From the NCBI GenBank assembly GCA_903907865.1, contig CAIVPR010000140.1:24457-88456 (forward strand): a DNA stretch of 64,000 bases, in the 5' to 3' direction. The position numbers were made by a program, and so were the translations under genes. This document shows, in pieces, positions 51,622 through 60,526 of this stretch. Each line of letters begins with the position of its first letter. Positions within the stretch are counted from its first letter, which is position 1. The notes under the pieces are model-generated. The model was not told the DNA's origin, did no database searches, and worked only from the letters and a program-made list of their open reading frames with translations. The stretch comes from an uncultured Acidobacteriia bacterium. Lineage in GTDB: Bacteria; Acidobacteriota; Terriglobia; Bryobacterales; Bryobacteraceae.

Positions 51622-52641
51622 CTACCTCGCGGTGTTCTTCCGGTACGTGGCTACTGCGGCCAGGTGCTGGCTGAGGGATTCCGAAAAATTGTGGCCCCCC
51701 GAGCCATCCGCCTTGGCGACAAAGAAGAGCCACTTCGATTCCACCGGCTCCAACGTCGCGCGGATCGCCCGGATCCCGGGATTGGCGATCGGCCCCGGGG
51801 GTAGCCCGGCGTGCTTATAGGTGTTGTAGGGGTTCGTGCTTTCCAGATCCGACTTGTGGATCACGCCCCGATAGCGGTTTTCCAGTAATGCCGCGTAGAC
51901 CGTGGTGGGGTCGCAATCGAGCTTGATACCGCCCTTCAGCCGATTGTGGAATACGGACGAGACTTTCGGGGCCTCTTCGGGCAACTTCGCCTCGCGCTCC
52001 ACCAGCGACGCCAGCGTGACCGTGTTGTGGACGTCCGCCGCGCTCCCCATCAACTTCCAGCGCGCCCGGAACTCGTTCGTCATCTGCTTGCACAACTGCT
52101 CGGCGGTCGTATGGCGGTAGATCCGGTAGGTATCGGGAAAAAGGTAGCCTTCGAGCGAGGTCGCCTTCGGGTCCAAATCCTTGATGATGGCCGGGTTGCG
52201 CGCGGCCGCGAGGAACGCCTCGACGCGGATGGTGCCCAGCTTGGTGATCCCCTGCTTCTCCAGCGCTCCGGCTATGTCCCAAAGGTTGTAGCCCTCGGGA
52301 ATCGTCAACTCGACATGGAAGATGTCTCCCTTGGCGATACGGGAGTAGACTTCGAGGGGCGTCGCGGGCTTGACGAACTGGTATTCGCCAGCCTGCAATT
52401 GGGTGCCCCGGCGCGCCAACCGGGCTGCGAGGAACAGCCAGCGGGCTTGGACGACTCCCCTGCCCTCAAGTTCCGCAGCCATTTCCGCAGTCGATGTGCC
52501 GCGTTTGAAATCGACAAACACGGGCTCGGTGAAGCCTTGGTAGGGCTTGTGGAGGTTCGCATAGACGAATAAGCCGCCCAGCGCCGCAATACCGATCAAC
52601 AACGCGGCGAGGGCCGCCGCGATCTTCCGAATCATCACCAT
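51622..52641 (-). CDS. mltG: Endolytic transglycosylase MltG
   Basis: A 339-residue protein with an N-terminal transmembrane helix (about 5-28). The YceG/MltG core is intact: VFVDFKRGTSTAEMAAELEG, LQAGEYQFVKPATPLEVYSR, EGYLFPDTYRIYRHTTAEQL, LASLVEREAKLPEEAPKVSS (catalytic Glu) and the closing LDCDPTTVYAALLENRYRG with STNPYNTYKHAGLPPGPIAN. MltG cuts nascent peptidoglycan at the inner membrane face to set strand length. It overlaps ruvX by 7 nt; an internal ATG at 52635 is also possible. The ruvX-mltG pairing is common in bacteria. Confidence 0.95.
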   Translation of the reverse strand: MVMIRKIAAALAALLIGIAALGGLFVYANLHKPYQGFTEPVFVDFKRGTSTAEMAAELEGRGVVQARWLFLAARLARRGTQLQAGEYQFVKPATPLEVYSRIAKGDIFHVELTIPEGYNLWDIAGALEKQGITKLGTIRVEAFLAAARNPAIIKDLDPKATSLEGYLFPDTYRIYRHTTAEQLCKQMTNEFRARWKLMGSAADVHNTVTLASLVEREAKLPEEAPKVSSVFHNRLKGGIKLDCDPTTVYAALLENRYRGVIHKSDLESTNPYNTYKHAGLPPGPIANPGIRAIRATLEPVESKWLFFVAKADGSGGHNFSESLSQHLAAVATYRKNTAR

Positions 52642-53111
52642 GCGCGTTGCACCGAGAGCGAGTCCAAGTACCCTTGCAGCAGAATCACCGCCGAGAGCTT
52701 GTCTATCGTCTTCTTCCTATCCGAATTGGCCACGCCCGCGCCACGGATGGTGCGTTCGGCCTCGCGGCTGGTCCAGCGCTCGTCGCGGAAGACGACCGGG
52801 ATGCCTGTGCGCTGTTCCAAATCTGCCCCGAATTCGCGTGTGTAGGTGCCCTGGCGACTCTGCTGGCCGCTCATGTGCAGCGGGTCACCGATGAGGAATT
52901 GGACTACACCCCGTGCCTCGGCCAGTGCGCGAAGCGCCTCGACGTCCTTCCGGGGGCCGACGCGCACCAAAGTCTCCAACCCTTGCGCGGTAATCCGGAG
53001 TTCGTCGCTGATCGCCAGCCCGATCCGTTTCATGCCCAAATCCAACGCAAGAATCCTGCCCGCAGTGCCCACATTCCGATTGTAGTGGCCAGGGTCCGTC
53101 GCAGTGCCCAT
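52635..53111 (-). CDS. ruvX: Putative pre-16S rRNA nuclease / Holliday junction resolvase-like YqgF
   Basis: A 158-residue RNase H-fold protein. Signature segments are GRILALDLGMKRIGLAISDE (with the catalytic Asp), VVQFLIGDPLHMSGQQSR, IPVVFRDERWTSREAERTIR (DERxxT/S) and IDKLSAVILLQGYLDS (last Asp). The N-terminal extension before GRILALD (about 18 residues) may not be translated. YqgF processes the 16S rRNA 5' end in E. coli. It is divergent from the AI-2E transporter gene by 17 bp and overlaps mltG. Confidence 0.92.
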   Translation of the reverse strand: MGTATDPGHYNRNVGTAGRILALDLGMKRIGLAISDELRITAQGLETLVRVGPRKDVEALRALAEARGVVQFLIGDPLHMSGQQSRQGTYTREFGADLEQRTGIPVVFRDERWTSREAERTIRGAGVANSDRKKTIDKLSAVILLQGYLDSLSVQRAW

Positions 53112-53128
53112 GCTAGGCTCGGAAGCGA

Positions 53129-54301
53129 GTGCCCCTTAGCCGCAACGACAGCCCGCCCCCGGTCGAGACCGACCGCGGCTACGCGACGGGGATCATCGCG
53201 GCGGGTGTGGTTCTCGCCATCCTCTATTGGGCGCGGCCGGTTTTCATCACCACCATCGTGGCCGTGATCATCGCGTTAATCTTGGAGCCGTTCGTGGGCC
53301 TGCTCACACGGGTCCGAGTACCGCGCGCTATCGCGAGCGGCATCGTTTGCCTTGTCGCGGTTGCGGTGCTGTATTTCGTTGGCCGGGCGGTGTGGTACCA
53401 GATGTCGGCAATCGTCAGCGACGTGCCCGCGCTGAAGGAGCGCCTCACCGACACCATTACGGGAATTTCCGATCAAATCCAGCACACGCAGGAGTCGGTT
53501 GGACGGGTTCTGACGCCAACCCGCAAGCCCGTGGTGCCCGTGCCGGTTCCGCAGCTACCAGTGGATTCCAAGAAATACCGGGGCAAGCCCGCCGTGCCGA
53601 CCGTCGTGCTGCCATTACCGCCGGAGCTGATCCCGGAAGTGCGCATCCACGAGGACCGCAACGTCATTTCCGACTACGTCGTCCAGCAGTTGCCGGCACT
53701 TTACCAGTATTTGTTGATGGCGTCGTTCGTGCCGCTGCTGGTCTACTTCATGCTGAGCTGGCGCGACCACCTGCACCGGAGTTTTCTGCGCTTCTTCGAG
53801 GGTCCGTCGAGGCTCACCGCGGCACGCAGCGTGCAGGGCATCGCCGGCATGGCACGGGCGTTCGTGGTTGGAAACTTCCTGATCGGTGTAATCTTGGCTG
53901 TGACGAGCAGCATCGTTTTCGCCGTGCTGCACCTGCCGTACCCGCTGTTGATTGGCGGCTTGAGCGGGTTTCTGAGCTTGGTCCCCTATGCGGGGATTGT
54001 TCTGGCCTCGCTGCCTCCGTTGTTGGCGGCCTTCGCGTCGGCGTCGCCTAGCGGGGTGCTGGTGCTGGCGCTGCTGATAACGGTCGCGCTCCATTTTGCC
54101 GGGATGAACGTGCTGTATCCCATTCTGGTTGGCGGCCGGGTGCACTTGAATCCGCTGATCGTGACGTTGTCACTGATGCTTTGGGGTTTCCTATGGGATG
54201 CGGCGGGGCTGCTGCTGGCGATTCCGATCACCGCCGGGTTGAAGGCTGTCTGCGACAACGTGGTTGGACTGCGGAAGTACGGGCGGTTCCTGGGTGACTA
54301 G
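53129..54301 (+). CDS. AI-2E/PerM-family transporter
   Basis: A 390-residue membrane protein, GTG start. The family layout is clear: two N-terminal helices ([40 protein letters not shown]), a central soluble coil (about 100-195, including a proline/valine-rich insert), then helices with [39 protein letters not shown] and the [20 protein letters not shown] loop typical of AI-2E transporters, ending with [18 protein letters not shown]. Substrates vary between members (autoinducer-2, ions) and are unknown here. The stop overlaps the phosphotransacetylase start. Confidence 0.87.
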   Translation: MPLSRNDSPPPVETDRGYATGIIAAGVVLAILYWARPVFITTIVAVIIALILEPFVGLLTRVRVPRAIASGIVCLVAVAVLYFVGRAVWYQMSAIVSDVPALKERLTDTITGISDQIQHTQESVGRVLTPTRKPVVPVPVPQLPVDSKKYRGKPAVPTVVLPLPPELIPEVRIHEDRNVISDYVVQQLPALYQYLLMASFVPLLVYFMLSWRDHLHRSFLRFFEGPSRLTAARSVQGIAGMARAFVVGNFLIGVILAVTSSIVFAVLHLPYPLLIGGLSGFLSLVPYAGIVLASLPPLLAAFASASPSGVLVLALLITVALHFAGMNVLYPILVGGRVHLNPLIVTLSLMLWGFLWDAAGLLLAIPITAGLKAVCDNVVGLRKYGRFLGD

Positions 54302-55262
54302 GCACGTCCATGCCGTTATCGACCGCCTTCAAGAACGCGCGAGGGAGCGCCGGCCGCGACTCGTCTTTCCCGAAGGCAACGACCCGCGAGTGATCGAGGC
54401 GGCCCAGCGTCTGCGCGACGAGAAACTCGCGTACCCGCTGCTGGTCACTCGCGACACCGTTCTAGGTCTCGATACCATCCATCCGCCCAGTTCGCAGCAT
54501 TTTCCAGCTTGCGTGGCACATTATCACGGGCGGCGCGCGGCAAAGGGCCTGACCGAGGCCGAAGCCGACGCGGCGGCCCGCAAGCCGCTCTATTTCGGGG
54601 CGATGTTGGTGGGGATCGGAGCTGCCGACGGGTGCATCGGCGGGGCGTGCAATACTACCGCGGAGACTGTCCGCGCGGCGTTGCGGGTGATCGGGCCGGC
54701 TGCCGGCGTGAGCACCGTCTCGGGCGCGTTCCTGATGCTCCATCCCGACCCCCAGTTCGGAGTTGGCGGCGGGATGGTCTTTGCCGATTGTGCCGTGACG
54801 ATCATGCCCACGGCGCGGCAGTTGGCCGAGATCGCCGTGATTGCGGCGGACACGGCCCGGCACTTCCTGGAAGTCCTGCCGCGTGTGGCGCTGCTCTCGT
54901 TTTCGACCCACGGCAGCGCCTGCGACCCGGAAATCGACCGGGTACTGGAAGCGCTCCGGTTGGTGAAGGAACGCGCGCCGGGGTTGCTCGTGGATGGCGA
55001 ATTGCAACTCGACGCGGCGCTGCTGCCCGAGGCCGCTGCATGGAAAGCGCCGACATCCGTGGTCGCCGGGCGGGCCAACACGTTGATTTTTCCCAGCCTG
55101 TCGGCGGGCAACATCGGGTACAAGATGGCGGAGCGGCTGGGCGGAGCGATCGCGGTGGGACCGATCCTGCAGGGTTTGGCAAAGCCGGTGAACGATTTGT
55201 CGAGGGCTTCTTCGGCGGAGCACGTTTACTTGACCGCGCTCGCGACGGCATGCCAGCTATGA
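54294..55262 (+). CDS. Phosphate acetyl/butyryltransferase (Pta-type)
   Basis: A 322-residue enzyme; the GTG at 54294 ([14 protein letters not shown]) is preferred, overlapping the transporter stop by 8 nt, with 54264 as an alternative. It has the PTA_PTB family pattern: [18 protein letters not shown], a central [60 protein letters not shown], and a C-terminal [20 protein letters not shown]. It interconverts acetyl-CoA and acetyl phosphate in fermentative or overflow metabolism. No acetate kinase gene is adjacent. The cytochrome c gene overlaps its stop by 4 nt. Confidence 0.92.
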   Translation: MTRHVHAVIDRLQERARERRPRLVFPEGNDPRVIEAAQRLRDEKLAYPLLVTRDTVLGLDTIHPPSSQHFPACVAHYHGRRAAKGLTEAEADAAARKPLYFGAMLVGIGAADGCIGGACNTTAETVRAALRVIGPAAGVSTVSGAFLMLHPDPQFGVGGGMVFADCAVTIMPTARQLAEIAVIAADTARHFLEVLPRVALLSFSTHGSACDPEIDRVLEALRLVKERAPGLLVDGELQLDAALLPEAAAWKAPTSVVAGRANTLIFPSLSAGNIGYKMAERLGGAIAVGPILQGLAKPVNDLSRASSAEHVYLTALATACQL

Positions 55263-55573
55263 GGAGCGCGATTCTGCTGGCAGCTGCAGCGGGGCTTGCG
55301 ATTGCCCAAGCCAAGCCCGACGTGTCCAAGGGGAACGAGGTCTTCGACGAGCAGTGCTCCGGGTGCCATTACGCCGACAGGGAGGACCGCAAGGTCGGGC
55401 CGAGCCTCAAGTGGTTGTTTGTGAAGGACAAGCTGGATTCCAACGGGAAGCCGGTCTCGGAGAAGACCGTTTTGCAGGTTCTGAACGGCGGGGGCAAGGG
55501 GATGCCCTCGTTCCAGAAGACATTGTCGGACCAGGACAGGGCCGACCTGCTCGCCTACCTCAAGACGCTGTAG
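55259..55573 (+). CDS. Small monohaem cytochrome c
   Basis: A 104-residue secreted protein with a signal peptide (about 1-17, ending AIAQ). One haem-binding CSGCH motif lies at about residues 33-37 within [20 protein letters not shown]. The axial methionine is likely the one in [20 protein letters not shown]. The end LLAYLKTL is typical of class I cytochrome c. It is translationally coupled to the phosphotransacetylase gene, whose link to electron transfer is not obvious. It could act as a periplasmic electron shuttle. Confidence 0.9.
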   Translation: MRSAILLAAAAGLAIAQAKPDVSKGNEVFDEQCSGCHYADREDRKVGPSLKWLFVKDKLDSNGKPVSEKTVLQVLNGGGKGMPSFQKTLSDQDRADLLAYLKTL

Positions 55574-55674
55574 CTTGTTGGTCTTCTTTGCGGCGCCCTG
55601 GCGCGGCGAGCTTGGCGCGAACCTCGTAACGGCAGTTGGCCGTTCGGCGGCGCATTGCCGGGTTCCCGAACAAA

Positions 55675-55740
55675 ACGCTCCCTCGCGGTCGCGGCTCGGC
55701 TGAATGAGCGTGTTGCCGAGCCATGACCTTAAGGGAGTGT
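55675..55740. repeat. Copy C of the dispersed inverted-repeat family
   Basis: A 26-bp left arm at 55675-55700 (starting ACGCTCCCTCGCGGTCGCGG) faces an imperfect right arm at 55715-55740 across a 14-nt loop. The left arm is nearly identical to copy A and copy B; the right arm has accumulated a few changes (AAGGTCATGG instead of GCGGTCGCGG when complemented). It lies in a 311-bp gene-poor gap after the cytochrome c gene. Confidence 0.8.
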
Positions 55741-55836
55741 TGTTCGAGCCTGCGCAGTTATTACGAGCCATCAGCGCACGGCCCTTGCAAGCAACGAGTT
55801 GGCCGCTCCACGGCGACGCGCGGAACCAGCACGCTA

Positions 55837-55861
55837 CCGAGCCACGACCGCAAGGGAGTGT
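55837..55861. repeat. Right-arm copy D of the dispersed inverted-repeat family
   Basis: CCGAGCCACGACCGCAAGGG followed by AGTGT matches the right arm of copies A and C. No clear left partner precedes it. Together with copy C it fills most of the gap 55574-55884, in which I see no gene. Confidence 0.7.
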
Positions 55862-55884
55862 TGTCCGAGCCATGCGCATAATGG

Positions 55885-56328
55885 TTGGAGATGGCGGACC
55901 TCACAATTCGACCGACGACCAAGTTTGTCCGTGCGTGGGCAGCGGTGGTGGCACTAGTTGTGCTTGCCGCATGGATCGCCTATTTCGCCGGACAAATTCC
56001 GCAGCTATGGATTCCGGCCGTCCTGAGCGCGCTGACCCTTTCCCCTGTGTCCCAATGGCTGAAGCTGCGGATGAGGCTTACGGTCCTGTCGGCGGACCGC
56101 CTGCATTCGGAATCGGGGTTCCTCGGGAAGGCCACCCACACGCTCGTGTTGTCGCGGATTCAGGACGTCGGCGTGAACCAGACCATCTTCCAGCGGATTT
56201 GCGATGTCGGCGATGTCTGGATCGAAACGGCCGGCGCGGCCAGCCGGATCATGATCGAGAGCATCGACGCGCCGCATACCGTTGTCGAGCGGGTGTTGGA
56301 AGCGGCCCGTGGGACGCGCACGCCATGA
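55885..56328 (+). CDS. Membrane-anchored bacterial PH-domain protein
   Basis: A 147-residue protein; TTG at 55885 or ATG at 55891 (MADLTIRPTTKF) may start it. Two hydrophobic helices span about 16-55 (AWAAVVALVVLAAWIAYFAG, IPAVLSALTLSP). A bPH_2-type domain follows: RLTVLSADRLHSESGFLGKA, THTLVLSRIQDVGVNQTIFQ, VGDVWIETAG, where RIQDV is the usual family box. PH-like domains of this type are of unknown function in bacteria. The stop overlaps the next gene by 4 nt. No export signal beyond the anchor. Confidence 0.75.
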   Translation: MEMADLTIRPTTKFVRAWAAVVALVVLAAWIAYFAGQIPQLWIPAVLSALTLSPVSQWLKLRMRLTVLSADRLHSESGFLGKATHTLVLSRIQDVGVNQTIFQRICDVGDVWIETAGAASRIMIESIDAPHTVVERVLEAARGTRTP

Positions 56329-56729
56329 CCGATTTTTCCGGCGACTGGATTCTCCAACCGAAGGAGAGCGCTTTCGGATTCCTGCCGCCACCGGTACTGA
56401 GACACGACCGCATCGCACACAACGGGCCTATACTTGAGGCGACCACCCGGCAAGTGGACGACAATGGCGACAACACCGTCGTCCGGCGTTTGACGATCGA
56501 CGGTCCGCCCACCGAGATCGAAGTCCTTGGTCGCCCCCGCTCCATCTCCGCCCGCATCGACGGACTCGAATTGCTGGTGGAAACCCGCTTCGAGGTAAGT
56601 GGTCGCCCCCGTCTAATCGAAGACCGCTGGACCATTTCCGACAACCCCGAGCGCCTCACCCTACGCCGCCGCGTCGAACAGACCGGTGGCGCTGTCCGCC
56701 AAACGCTGGTCTTTGCGCGGCAGGAGTGA
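56325..56729 (+). CDS. Small protein resembling a lipocalin-like/DUF domain
   Basis: A 134-residue protein, start MTDFSGDWILQPKESAFGFL at 56325 overlapping the PH-domain stop (ATGA). The opening FSGxWxLxxxxS is common in beta-barrel lipocalin-like domains of Acidobacteria, followed by DRIAHNGPILEATTRQVDDN, DGPPTEIEVLG, LELLVETRFEVSG and RLTLRRRVEQTGGAVRQTLV. These are alternating strands. No signal peptide is present although relatives are often secreted. Function unknown. It may work with the membrane PH-domain protein. Confidence 0.6.
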   Translation: MTDFSGDWILQPKESAFGFLPPPVLRHDRIAHNGPILEATTRQVDDNGDNTVVRRLTIDGPPTEIEVLGRPRSISARIDGLELLVETRFEVSGRPRLIEDRWTISDNPERLTLRRRVEQTGGAVRQTLVFARQE

Positions 56730-56783
56730 ACCGAATCCGGCCCTTCTTGCGAACTTTTCCGTTGCCGGCACGTAGTTCAAATC

Positions 56784-57986
56784 ATGGCCGCCGCAAAAAG
56801 CAAAAGACGCATTTTCTGGGTGCTGGGCATTCTGGTCGTGCTGGGAGGAGGTGCCGCCGTGGCCGTCTCCGCCCTCAGCAAGAAGCCGGTGAAGATCGAG
56901 GCCGAGAAGATCGTCAAGGCCGAAAAGATCGACCTCGCACGCTCCGTCGTGGCGACAGGCAAAATCCAACCAGTCACCCAGGTCGAAATCAAGAGCAAGG
57001 CCAGCGGCATCATCCAGAAGCTGCCGGTCTCTGTGGGAGACTTCGTGCGCAAGGGCCAGGTGATCTGCGAGCTCGATCAAAACGACCTGATCCCCGCCCT
57101 CCGCCAACAGCAGGCCGCCCTCCACGTCGCCGAGGCCAACGTCAAGTCCGCGCAAGCCGATTACGAGCGCTTCAAGGTGGACGCCACCGGTCCCGACGTG
57201 CCATTCCTCAAGCGTGACGCCGAACGCGCCCGCAACATGTTCAGTTCCGGCCTGATCGCCCAGAACTCACGCGACGACGCCGAGAAGAACTACCAGATGG
57301 CCGTCCAAAAACAGGAATCCGCCAAGGCAGCGCTAGGCACCGCCTCCGCCGCCATCGCCAAGGCCCAAGCCGCTCTCGAACAGCAGCAGGCGACCGTCAG
57401 CATGGCCGAGGAAAACCTCCGCAATGCCACCATCGTGTCGCCCATCGACGGCGTCGTCCTCTCGCGCGACAGCGAGGTGGGCACCGCCGTGAGCTCCATC
57501 CTGCTCGTCGGCTCCAGCGCCACCCTGATCATGACCATCGGCGACCTCAACGAGGTCTACGTGAAGGGCAAGGCGGACGAGAGCGACGTCGGCAAGATCT
57601 ACATGCAGCAACCCGCCCGCATCACGGTCGAGTCATTCAAGGACCAGAAATTCGACGGCCGGGTCACCAAGATCTCCCCGCTCGGCACCGAGAAGGACAA
57701 CGTCACGACCTTCGAGGTCCGCGTGTCGATCTCGAACGAGAAGCACATCCTCAAAGCCCAGATGACCGCGAATGCCGAGATCATCCTCGAAGAGCGGAAA
57801 CAGGTTCTGGCGATTCCGGAAGGCGCCATCGTTTACAACAAGGACAAGTCGACGTCGGTCCAAGTTCCTGATTCCACGCAGGAGAAGGGCTTCCGCAAGG
57901 TCGCGGTCACAACGGGTATCTCCAACGGGGCCAAGACCCAGATTCTATCCGGCATCAACGAAGGCCAGCAAGTCATCCTCCAGTAG
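56784..57986 (+). CDS. HlyD/MacA-type periplasmic adaptor
   Basis: A 400-residue membrane-fusion protein. One N-terminal helix (about 11-33, IFWVLGILVVLGGGAAVAVS) anchors it. The lipoyl half-motif GIIQKLPVSVGDFVRKGQVI is followed by a long coiled coil (about 110-200, ALHVAEANVKSAQADYERFK, KAQAALEQQQATVSMAEENL) and the second half ATIVSPIDGVVLSRDSEVG. A beta-barrel domain with VEVRVSIS-like strands (TTFEVRVSISNEKHILKAQM) precedes the membrane-proximal end. It would bridge an inner-membrane MacB permease and a TolC channel. It lies 12 nt before two MacB-type permease genes. Confidence 0.9.
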   Translation: MAAAKSKRRIFWVLGILVVLGGGAAVAVSALSKKPVKIEAEKIVKAEKIDLARSVVATGKIQPVTQVEIKSKASGIIQKLPVSVGDFVRKGQVICELDQNDLIPALRQQQAALHVAEANVKSAQADYERFKVDATGPDVPFLKRDAERARNMFSSGLIAQNSRDDAEKNYQMAVQKQESAKAALGTASAAIAKAQAALEQQQATVSMAEENLRNATIVSPIDGVVLSRDSEVGTAVSSILLVGSSATLIMTIGDLNEVYVKGKADESDVGKIYMQQPARITVESFKDQKFDGRVTKISPLGTEKDNVTTFEVRVSISNEKHILKAQMTANAEIILEERKQVLAIPEGAIVYNKDKSTSVQVPDSTQEKGFRKVAVTTGISNGAKTQILSGINEGQQVILQ

Positions 57987-57998
57987 GCCTGAAAGACT

Positions 57999-59258
57999 AT
58001 GACCTACCTCAAGGAACTGCTGTCGCAGGTCTTCGGAAGCCTCCTGCGGAACAAGTTGCGCAGCTTCCTCACGATGGCGGGAATCGCCTGGGGCGTGGCT
58101 TCCATCGTGATCATCGCGGCCATGGGCGACGGTTTCAAAGCCGGACAACATCAGCGCATGAAATCCCTCGGCGAGAGCCTGGTGATCGTCTTCGGCGGCC
58201 GCACAGAGATGCAAGCGGGTGGCGAGCGCGCGGGTCGGCGTGTCCGGCTCAACTACACGGATGCCGAAAACCTCCGCAAGGAGGCCTACATGCTGAGTAG
58301 CGTGGCCGTCGAATTAAGCGGGAACGCCAAAGCGACCAGCCCGTTCAACAGCGGCTCTTTCGAAACCACAGGCGTCGAAGCGCACTACACCGACCTTCGG
58401 AACATTCCCATCGGCGAGGGCCGTTTCTTCACCGCCGCGGATATCGACCAAGGGTCGCGCTTTTGCATCATCGGCAGCGACGTTCGCAAGCAGTTGTTCG
58501 GGACCCGTCCCAACGTCCTCGGGACCACCATCGCGCTGCAGGGCATTCCCTACCGGATTATCGGACTGATGTCGGAGAAGAACCAGGACAGCAGCTACTC
58601 GGGGCTGGACATCAAGAAGATCTGGGTGCCGTACTCCTCAATGGTCCGCGACATCCCGCCGCCCGCAAAGTACTACGTCCCCGGGGGCCTCGACGAGATC
58701 CTCTACCGGCCGCGCGACCTCACCCGGTACGAGGAGGCGCAGCTCCAAGTCCGGAAGATCATCGGACGCGCGCACGGCTTCGACCCGGCGGACAAGGGCG
58801 CCATCGGCATGTGGGACACCATCGAGGAAGGCAAGCAGGTGGATGGCATTTTCGTTTCGATGACGCTGTTCCTCGGCTTCATTGGCTTCGTGACGCTTTC
58901 GCTGGGGGGAATCGGGGTGATGAACATCATGTTGGTGACCGTGACGGAACGCACGCGGGAGATCGGCCTGCGGAAGGCTCTGGGTGCCACGCGCCAGCGA
59001 ATCCTGGTTGACTTCGTGTCGGAAGGCGCGATTCTAGCCCTCATCAGCGGCCTGCTGGGATGGGGCGCGGCTTTTGGTCTCTCGAAAGCCTTGACCCTGG
59101 TGCCCATGCCCGATGTGTTTCCGGGACTGCCGGTCAGCAACGACACGACCCTGGTGGCATTTGGCACGCTGGGTTTCATCGCGATCGCGTCTTCGATGTA
59201 CCCGGCTTGGCGGGCGGCCTCGCTGACCCCGGTGGAGGCACTGCGCGATGAAAGGTAG
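57999..59258 (+). CDS. MacB-type ABC permease without ATPase domain (first of a pair)
   Basis: A 419-residue protein starting MTYLKELLSQVFGSLLRNKL. Helix 1 is about 22-42 (SFLTMAGIAWGVASIVIIAA), followed by a periplasmic MacB_PCD domain with GGERAGRRVRLNYTDAENLR and GEGRFFTAADIDQGSRFCII. Three C-terminal helices form the FtsX unit, including NIMLVTVTERTREIGLRKAL and AASLTPVEALRDE. It is likely half of a heterodimer with the next gene, which shares its N-terminal GG-x-GGERAGRR segment. No nucleotide-binding domain or ATPase gene adjoins. The HlyD-type adaptor precedes it by 12 nt. Confidence 0.88.
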   Translation: MTYLKELLSQVFGSLLRNKLRSFLTMAGIAWGVASIVIIAAMGDGFKAGQHQRMKSLGESLVIVFGGRTEMQAGGERAGRRVRLNYTDAENLRKEAYMLSSVAVELSGNAKATSPFNSGSFETTGVEAHYTDLRNIPIGEGRFFTAADIDQGSRFCIIGSDVRKQLFGTRPNVLGTTIALQGIPYRIIGLMSEKNQDSSYSGLDIKKIWVPYSSMVRDIPPPAKYYVPGGLDEILYRPRDLTRYEEAQLQVRKIIGRAHGFDPADKGAIGMWDTIEEGKQVDGIFVSMTLFLGFIGFVTLSLGGIGVMNIMLVTVTERTREIGLRKALGATRQRILVDFVSEGAILALISGLLGWGAAFGLSKALTLVPMPDVFPGLPVSNDTTLVAFGTLGFIAIASSMYPAWRAASLTPVEALRDER

Positions 59259-59264
59259 GGCACA

Positions 59265-60524
59265 GTGACGATCTTCGGCGTCTTTTCCGAGGCGCTGGCG
59301 GCGTTGCGCTTCAACCGCCAGCGCAGCCTCCTCACGATGGCGAGCCTGGCTTGGGGCGTCTCGTGCTTCGTCATCCTTTATTCCTACGGCGAAGGCTTCG
59401 GCACGGCGCTCCGGACCTGTTTCCAAGCCATCGGACAGGACCTGATCGTGGTTTTCAACGGCCAGACCTCGTCGCAAGCCGGAGGCGAGCGGGCCGGACG
59501 CCGCATCCGTCTCGAATTCGACGACGTCCAGACCATCCGCGACAACGTGCCCCTTGTTTCCGCCGTTTCCGCGGAGCTGATGGTGCGGGGGCTGACGGTT
59601 GTGCGCGGCTACCGGCAGCAGAGCACGATGGTTCGCGGGGTGGAACCGGCCTATGGCCGCGTCCGGAATATGACCATGGCCGCGGGACGGTGGCTGGCCC
59701 CCGAGGACTATACGGCCCGCGAGCGCGTCGCCGTGATCGGTGCCAAAGCCGCGGAAAAGCTGTTCGGCGAGATCCCGCCCGTCGGCGAGTACATCACGAT
59801 TGGCGGGATTCAGTTCCAGATCGTAGGGCTCCTGCAGACGAAGCTCCAGATCTCCAACTACAACACGCCCGACAACCAATGCCTCTTCATTCCGTTCTCG
59901 ACCGCCGGGATGTTCAAGAACATCAAATACCCCGACGACATCGTCTGGACCCCTGCCAATCCGATCTTCCGCACGGATGCGGTCAAACAGGTACGCAGCG
60001 TGCTGGGACGGGTGCACAACTTTTCCTCGAGTGACGAGCGGGCCGTTGAGATCATTGTTTTCAACGAGTTCATGAAGATGATCGACGCCATGTCGGTGGC
60101 GCTCCAGGTCCTGCTGGGCTTCATCGGGGCCCTGACGCTGGCCATTGGCGGGATCGGACTTGCCAACATCATGCTGGTCTCGGTGACGCAGCGGACGCGG
60201 GAGATCGGAGTGCTGAAGTCGATCGGGGCCACGCGGGGAGCGATTTTGGGACAGTTCCTCGCCGAAGCGATGGTGATCGTGACGGCGGGGGGGCTCGTCG
60301 GGGTGTTGATCGCGTGGATCGCAACGTCGCTCATTCCGGCGCTCCCCTTGATCGGCCCGCTGTTCAAGGATACGTCGGGTCAAGGCGACATCCACCTGAC
60401 GATTTCCAGTTTCGCGGTACTGACTTCGACGCTGGTGTTGGAGGTCGTTGGGCTGGTCGCCGGGTTGCTTCCGGCGATCCGGGCCTCGCGGCTGAATCCG
60501 ATCGAGGCCCTGCGGTACGAATAG
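59265..60524 (+). CDS. MacB-type ABC permease without ATPase domain (second of a pair)
   Basis: A 419-residue protein, GTG start 6 nt after the previous stop. Same layout as its neighbour: helix 1 (about 22-42), a periplasmic region with GGERAGRRIRLEFDDVQTIR and PPVGEYITIGGIQFQIVGLL, then the FtsX domain with NIMLVSVTQRTREIGVLKSI and RASRLNPIEALRYE. The similarity to the upstream protein indicates tandem duplication, giving a heterodimeric permease. A dedicated ATPase must lie elsewhere, as for the permease at 28476. Confidence 0.88.
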   Translation: MTIFGVFSEALAALRFNRQRSLLTMASLAWGVSCFVILYSYGEGFGTALRTCFQAIGQDLIVVFNGQTSSQAGGERAGRRIRLEFDDVQTIRDNVPLVSAVSAELMVRGLTVVRGYRQQSTMVRGVEPAYGRVRNMTMAAGRWLAPEDYTARERVAVIGAKAAEKLFGEIPPVGEYITIGGIQFQIVGLLQTKLQISNYNTPDNQCLFIPFSTAGMFKNIKYPDDIVWTPANPIFRTDAVKQVRSVLGRVHNFSSSDERAVEIIVFNEFMKMIDAMSVALQVLLGFIGALTLAIGGIGLANIMLVSVTQRTREIGVLKSIGATRGAILGQFLAEAMVIVTAGGLVGVLIAWIATSLIPALPLIGPLFKDTSGQGDIHLTISSFAVLTSTLVLEVVGLVAGLLPAIRASRLNPIEALRYE

Positions 60525-60526
60525 GG

